This document shows, piece by piece, positions 61,165 to 64,000 of a stretch of 64,000 nucleotides of DNA (position 1 is the first letter of the stretch; each line of letters opens with the position of its first letter). This DNA comes from Ga0077527 sp964533495 (GTDB lineage: Bacteria; Pseudomonadota; Gammaproteobacteria; Burkholderiales; SG8-41). The notes under the pieces were generated by a model. That model was not told where the DNA came from and did not search any database. It was given only the letters and a program-made list of their open reading frames with translations. Both the position numbers and the translations under genes were made by a program. The stretch lies in the NCBI GenBank assembly GCA_964533495.1, contig CAZHJU010000006.1, positions 49,582 through 113,581 of the forward strand, given 5' to 3'.

Positions 61165-62112
61165 ATGGAATTTTTCAGAATCAGGCGCGTGATCCCCTTC
61201 ATGCGCCACGCATGGATCTTCAACCTGATATCCGTGGCGGTGTTCCTGATCGCGGTCGGATCGCTGGCGACCCGTGGCCTGCATCTGGGCGTCGATTTCA
61301 CCGGTGGCACGGTCATGGAAGTGACCTACCAGCAGCCGCCGGATCTCGACAGGATCCGCGCCCAGATGATGAAGATCGGCTTCACCGAGCCCAGCGTGCA
61401 GAATTTCGGCAGTTCCCGCGACGTGCTGATCCGCCTGCCGCTGAAGGAAGGCCTGAGCAGCGCGGGCATTTCCGAGACGGTCATGAAGGAGCTGAGGCAG
61501 CTGGACGGCGAGGTCGAGCTTCACCGGGTCGAGTTCGTCGGCCCGCAGGTGGGCAAGGAACTGCTGGAGAACGGGGCGCTGGCGCTGTTGTTCGTGTCGG
61601 TCGGAACCATCCTCTACCTGTGGTTCCGCTTCGAGTGGAAGTTCGGCGTGTCGGCGATCATCGCCAACCTGCACGACGTGGTGATCATCCTCGGTTTCTT
61701 TTCGCTGTTCCAGTGGGAGTTCACGCTGCCCGTGCTGGCGGCCGTGCTGGCGGTGCTCGGGTATTCCGTGAACGAATCCGTGGTCATCATGGACCGGGTG
61801 CGCGAGTGCTTCCGCAACCGGAACCTGCGCAGGCTGTCGGTGCCCGAGATCATCGACACCGCGATCACCGCGACGATTTCGCGCACCGTCATCACCCACG
61901 GATCGACGCAGCTGATGGTGTGCTCGATGCTGATCTTCGGCGGCGAGGCGCTGTTCTATTTCGCGCTGGCGCTGACCATCGGCATCTGGTTCGGCATCTA
62001 TTCCTCGATCATGGTGGGCAGCTCGCTGCTGATCTGGCTGGGGCTCCGGCGCGGCGACCTGGCCAAGCCGGAAACGGCGCACAAGCCCGGCGAGGACGGC
62101 GCCGTAGTCTAG
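61165..62112 (+). CDS. secF: protein translocase subunit SecF
   Basis: The 315-residue partner of SecD has GVDFTGGTVMEVTYQQP in the first periplasmic loop and ALLFVSVGTILYLWFRFEWKFGV. The conserved YSVNESVVIMDRVRECFRNRN and ATISRTVITHGSTQLMV follow. Six transmembrane helices are expected. It follows secD after 60 bp. Confidence 0.96.
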   Translation: MEFFRIRRVIPFMRHAWIFNLISVAVFLIAVGSLATRGLHLGVDFTGGTVMEVTYQQPPDLDRIRAQMMKIGFTEPSVQNFGSSRDVLIRLPLKEGLSSAGISETVMKELRQLDGEVELHRVEFVGPQVGKELLENGALALLFVSVGTILYLWFRFEWKFGVSAIIANLHDVVIILGFFSLFQWEFTLPVLAAVLAVLGYSVNESVVIMDRVRECFRNRNLRRLSVPEIIDTAITATISRTVITHGSTQLMVCSMLIFGGEALFYFALALTIGIWFGIYSSIMVGSSLLIWLGLRRGDLAKPETAHKPGEDGAVV

Positions 62113-62122
62113 GCGGGCGGCG

Positions 62123-62764
62123 GTGGAACTGCTCGCGCTGTTCGTCGACGTCGTCCTCCACCTCGACGACCACCTGCAGGCGCTGGTCGCCGCCTACGGC
62201 GCCTGGGTCTACCTGATCCTGTTCCTGATCGTGTTCTGCGAGACCGGGCTGGTGGTGACGCCGTTCCTGCCCGGCGATTCGCTGCTGTTCGTGGCCGGCG
62301 CGATCGCCGCCGCCGGCGGCATGAACATCCACCTGCTGGTGCTGCTGCTGATCGTCGCGGCCATCCTCGGCGACGCGGTCAATTACGGCATCGGCCACTA
62401 CCTCGGGCCGCGGGTGCTGAAGGACCGGGATTCGCGCTGGCTCAATCCGAAACACCTCGAGCGCGCACATGCCTTCTACGAGCGCCACGGCGGCAAGACC
62501 ATCGTCATCGCGCGCTTCGTGCCCATCGTCCGCACCTATGCGCCCTTCGTCGCCGGCGCGGCCAGCATGCCGTACCCGCGGTTCGCGCTGTACAACGTCA
62601 GCGGCGCGATCCTGTGGGTGGTGTCGCTGGGTTACGCTGGCTACTTCTTCGGCAACATTCCGCTGGTCAAGGACAACCTGACGCTGGTGATCGTCGCCAT
62701 CATCATCCTGTCCATCCTGCCCGGCGTCGTCGAATACCTGCGCCATCGCAAGCGCCCGGCCTGA
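62123..62764 (+). CDS. DedA-family membrane protein
   Basis: The 213-residue protein has the DedA/VTT landmarks CETGLVVTPFLPGDSLLFVAGAIAA, GDAVNYGIGHYLGPRVL and ARFVPIVRTYAPFVAGAASMPYPRF. The glutamate and arginines are those needed for undecaprenyl-phosphate or lipid transport in relatives. The start is a GTG at 62123, 10 bp after secF. It ends 3 bp before the thioesterase ATG. Confidence 0.9.
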   Translation: MELLALFVDVVLHLDDHLQALVAAYGAWVYLILFLIVFCETGLVVTPFLPGDSLLFVAGAIAAAGGMNIHLLVLLLIVAAILGDAVNYGIGHYLGPRVLKDRDSRWLNPKHLERAHAFYERHGGKTIVIARFVPIVRTYAPFVAGAASMPYPRFALYNVSGAILWVVSLGYAGYFFGNIPLVKDNLTLVIVAIIILSILPGVVEYLRHRKRPA

Positions 62765-62767
62765 GGC

Positions 62768-63301
62768 ATGAATCTCTACCTGCGCCTGCTGTGGCTGCTG
62801 TGGCGGTTGCGCGGCGTGCGGCGGCGCGGGCTGTTCGACGAGTCGCGCCTGCCGTTCCGGGTGTTGCCGAACGACTGCGACATCAACCTGCACATGAACA
62901 ACGGGCGTTACCTGTCGTTCATGGATCTCGGCCGCGTGCACCTGATCGCGCAGACCGGCCTGCTGGGCGAGGTCTGGCGCCGGCGCTGGATGCCGGTGCT
63001 CGCCGCCGCCGAAATCGCCTTCATCCGCTCGCTGGAACCCTTCGACCGTTTCGAGCTGGTGACACGATTGCTGACCTGGGACGACAAGTACGTCTACCTC
63101 GAACAGTGTTTCGAGCGCGACGGCGAACTGTGCGCGCATGCCTATGCGAAGGGACTGTTTCTGGACCGGGGCGGGCGGGTGCCCAATGCGGAGCTGGTGA
63201 AGCTTGCCGGTTACGAGGGGTTGCCGCCGCCGATGCCCGAATCGCTGCGGCGCTGGGCCGATTTCACGGCGAGCAAGCGCGCCGAGAAAAATAATCAATA
63301 A
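62768..63301 (+). CDS. hotdog-fold acyl-CoA thioesterase (4HBT-type)
   Basis: The 177-residue protein has the hotdog landmark VLPNDCDINLHMNNGRYLSFMDLGRVHLI (Asp/Asn region), then RFELVTRLLTWDDKYVYLEQCFER. It likely hydrolyses an acyl-CoA thioester. Its N-terminus is hydrophobic and basic (LYLRLLWLLWRLRGVRRR) and may touch the membrane. The TAA stop and the last codons (Asn-Asn-Gln) lie inside AT-rich repeat copy 8. Confidence 0.87.
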   Translation: MNLYLRLLWLLWRLRGVRRRGLFDESRLPFRVLPNDCDINLHMNNGRYLSFMDLGRVHLIAQTGLLGEVWRRRWMPVLAAAEIAFIRSLEPFDRFELVTRLLTWDDKYVYLEQCFERDGELCAHAYAKGLFLDRGGRVPNAELVKLAGYEGLPPPMPESLRRWADFTASKRAEKNNQ

Positions 63302-63322
63302 AAACAAATGCTTGCGAATTAT
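63291..63322 (+). repeat. AT-rich IHF-like repeat, copy 8
   Basis: The core is AAACAAATGCTTG (one base from the IHF consensus). It codes the end of the thioesterase gene, holds its stop, and lies between two convergent genes. Confidence 0.72.
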
Positions 63323-63335
63323 CCCCCGGCGGGAA

Positions 63336-64000
63336 TCAGATGCGCCTGGCCAGTTCGACGGCCTTGCCGATGTAATTCGCCGGCGTCATCGCCAGCAGGC
63401 GCTGCTTCTCGGCTTCGGGAATGCCCTGCAATCCCTTGATGAAGGCCTGCAGCGTGTCGCGGTTGATGCCTTTGCCGCGGGTGAGGTCCTTCAACTGTTC
63501 GTAGGCGCCGGGCACGTTGTAGCGGCGCATCACCGTCTGGATCGGCTCGGCCAGCACTTCCCAGTTGGCGTCGAGGTCGGCCGCGAGCCTGTCGCGGCTG
63601 GCCTCCAGCTTGTTCAGGCCCTTCAGGCAGGAATCCCAGGCGAGCAGCGCGTAACCCAGCGCGACGCCCATGTTGCGCAACACCGTCGAGTCCGTCAGGT
63701 CGCGCTGCCAGCGCGACACCGGCAGCTTGTCCGAGAGGTGGCGCAGCAGCGCGTTCGACAGGCCGAGGTTGCCCTCCGAATTCTCGAAGTCGATCGGGTT
63801 GACCTTGTGCGGCATGGTCGAGGAGCCGATCTCGCCCGCCTTCGTTTTCTGCCTGAAATAACCGACCGAGATGTAGCCCCAGACGTCGCGGTCGAGGTCG
63901 AGCAGGATGGTGTTGGCGCGGGCCACCGCGTCGAACAGCTCGGCCATCGCGTCGTGCGGCTCGATCTGGATCGTGTACGGATTGAATTCCAGGCCCAGCG
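63336..64000 (-). CDS. purB: adenylosuccinate lyase (C-terminal part)
   Basis: The last 221 or so residues are visible; the start lies beyond the window. The signature GSSTMPHKVNPIDFENSEGNLG (SSxMPxKxNP class) and the following LSDKLPVSRWQRDLTDSTVLRNMGVALGYALLAW identify PurB. It catalyses two fumarate-releasing steps in purine synthesis. The frame continues to the window edge (LGLEFNPYTIQIEPHDAMAE). Confidence 0.95.
   Translation of the reverse strand, partial: LGLEFNPYTIQIEPHDAMAELFDAVARANTILLDLDRDVWGYISVGYFRQKTKAGEIGSSTMPHKVNPIDFENSEGNLGLSNALLRHLSDKLPVSRWQRDLTDSTVLRNMGVALGYALLAWDSCLKGLNKLEASRDRLAADLDANWEVLAEPIQTVMRRYNVPGAYEQLKDLTRGKGINRDTLQAFIKGLQGIPEAEKQRLLAMTPANYIGKAVELARRI

Overview
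The window is a chromosomal segment of a GC-rich Gram-negative bacterium, most likely a betaproteobacterium. The evidence is the gene order: purM-purN followed by two DUF3108 genes and an RsmB/NOP methyltransferase; hda, a HAD phosphatase, pcnB, folK, a deoxynucleoside kinase, panB and panC; queA-tgt-yajC-secD-secF; rpmB-rpmG; and opgGH/opgD. I cannot name the genus. There is no rRNA, CRISPR array, prophage or insertion sequence. One tRNA gene is present, tRNA-Leu(CAA).

Layout. 1-7 kb: an alpha/beta hydrolase, a MAPEG membrane protein, and a probable catabolic cluster on the minus strand (NIPSNAP-like, VOC and FAD monooxygenase genes with a LysR regulator) that diverges from a secreted-type or cytosolic CocE/NonD hydrolase. 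7-12.4 kb: a MazEF-like toxin-antitoxin pair, GDSL, Nudix and hypothetical genes, a B12-binding-type radical SAM protein, DUF2237, a small membrane protein and hslR. 12.5-14.1 kb: a Tat-exported PhoD-like phosphatase. 14.1-19.5 kb: a lower-GC accessory stretch of small membrane proteins, one with an integron attC-like 3' end, plus a VOC protein, a PD-(D/E)XK nuclease and an extradiol dioxygenase. 19.5-22 kb: small membrane or exported proteins and a DUF2520 dehydrogenase-like protein. 22-28 kb: the osmoregulated periplasmic glucan genes opgGH, with opgD divergent.

28-37 kb: a double-hotdog thioesterase, a PA0069-type radical SAM protein, a histone-deacetylase-fold enzyme, a mechanosensitive channel, an LLM flavin oxidoreductase, psiF, pcm, ybiB behind a sigma-54-type promoter, and a PuuD-like membrane protein. 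37-42 kb: sodB, DUF192, a CbiX-like chelatase, dut, coaBC, radC, rpmB and rpmG. 42-49.5 kb (minus strand): a desaturase, an MscS channel, an rRNA methyltransferase, two DUF3108 proteins, purN and purM. 49.5-63.3 kb (plus strand): an AI-2E-type permease, hda, a HAD phosphatase, pcnB, folK, a dNK, panB, panC, queA, tgt, yajC, secD, secF, DedA and a thioesterase. The window ends inside purB on the minus strand.

The most unusual signal is a family of eight AT-rich repeats of about 28 bp. They sit mostly at gene ends and five overlap or abut stop codons. Four carry a perfect match to the IHF consensus and four carry a one-base variant. Other points are an integron-cassette-like gene, two probable CTG start codons (purN and a membrane protein), a GATGAG-iteron repeat family, a sigma-54 promoter before ybiB and a G-quadruplex-type tract.
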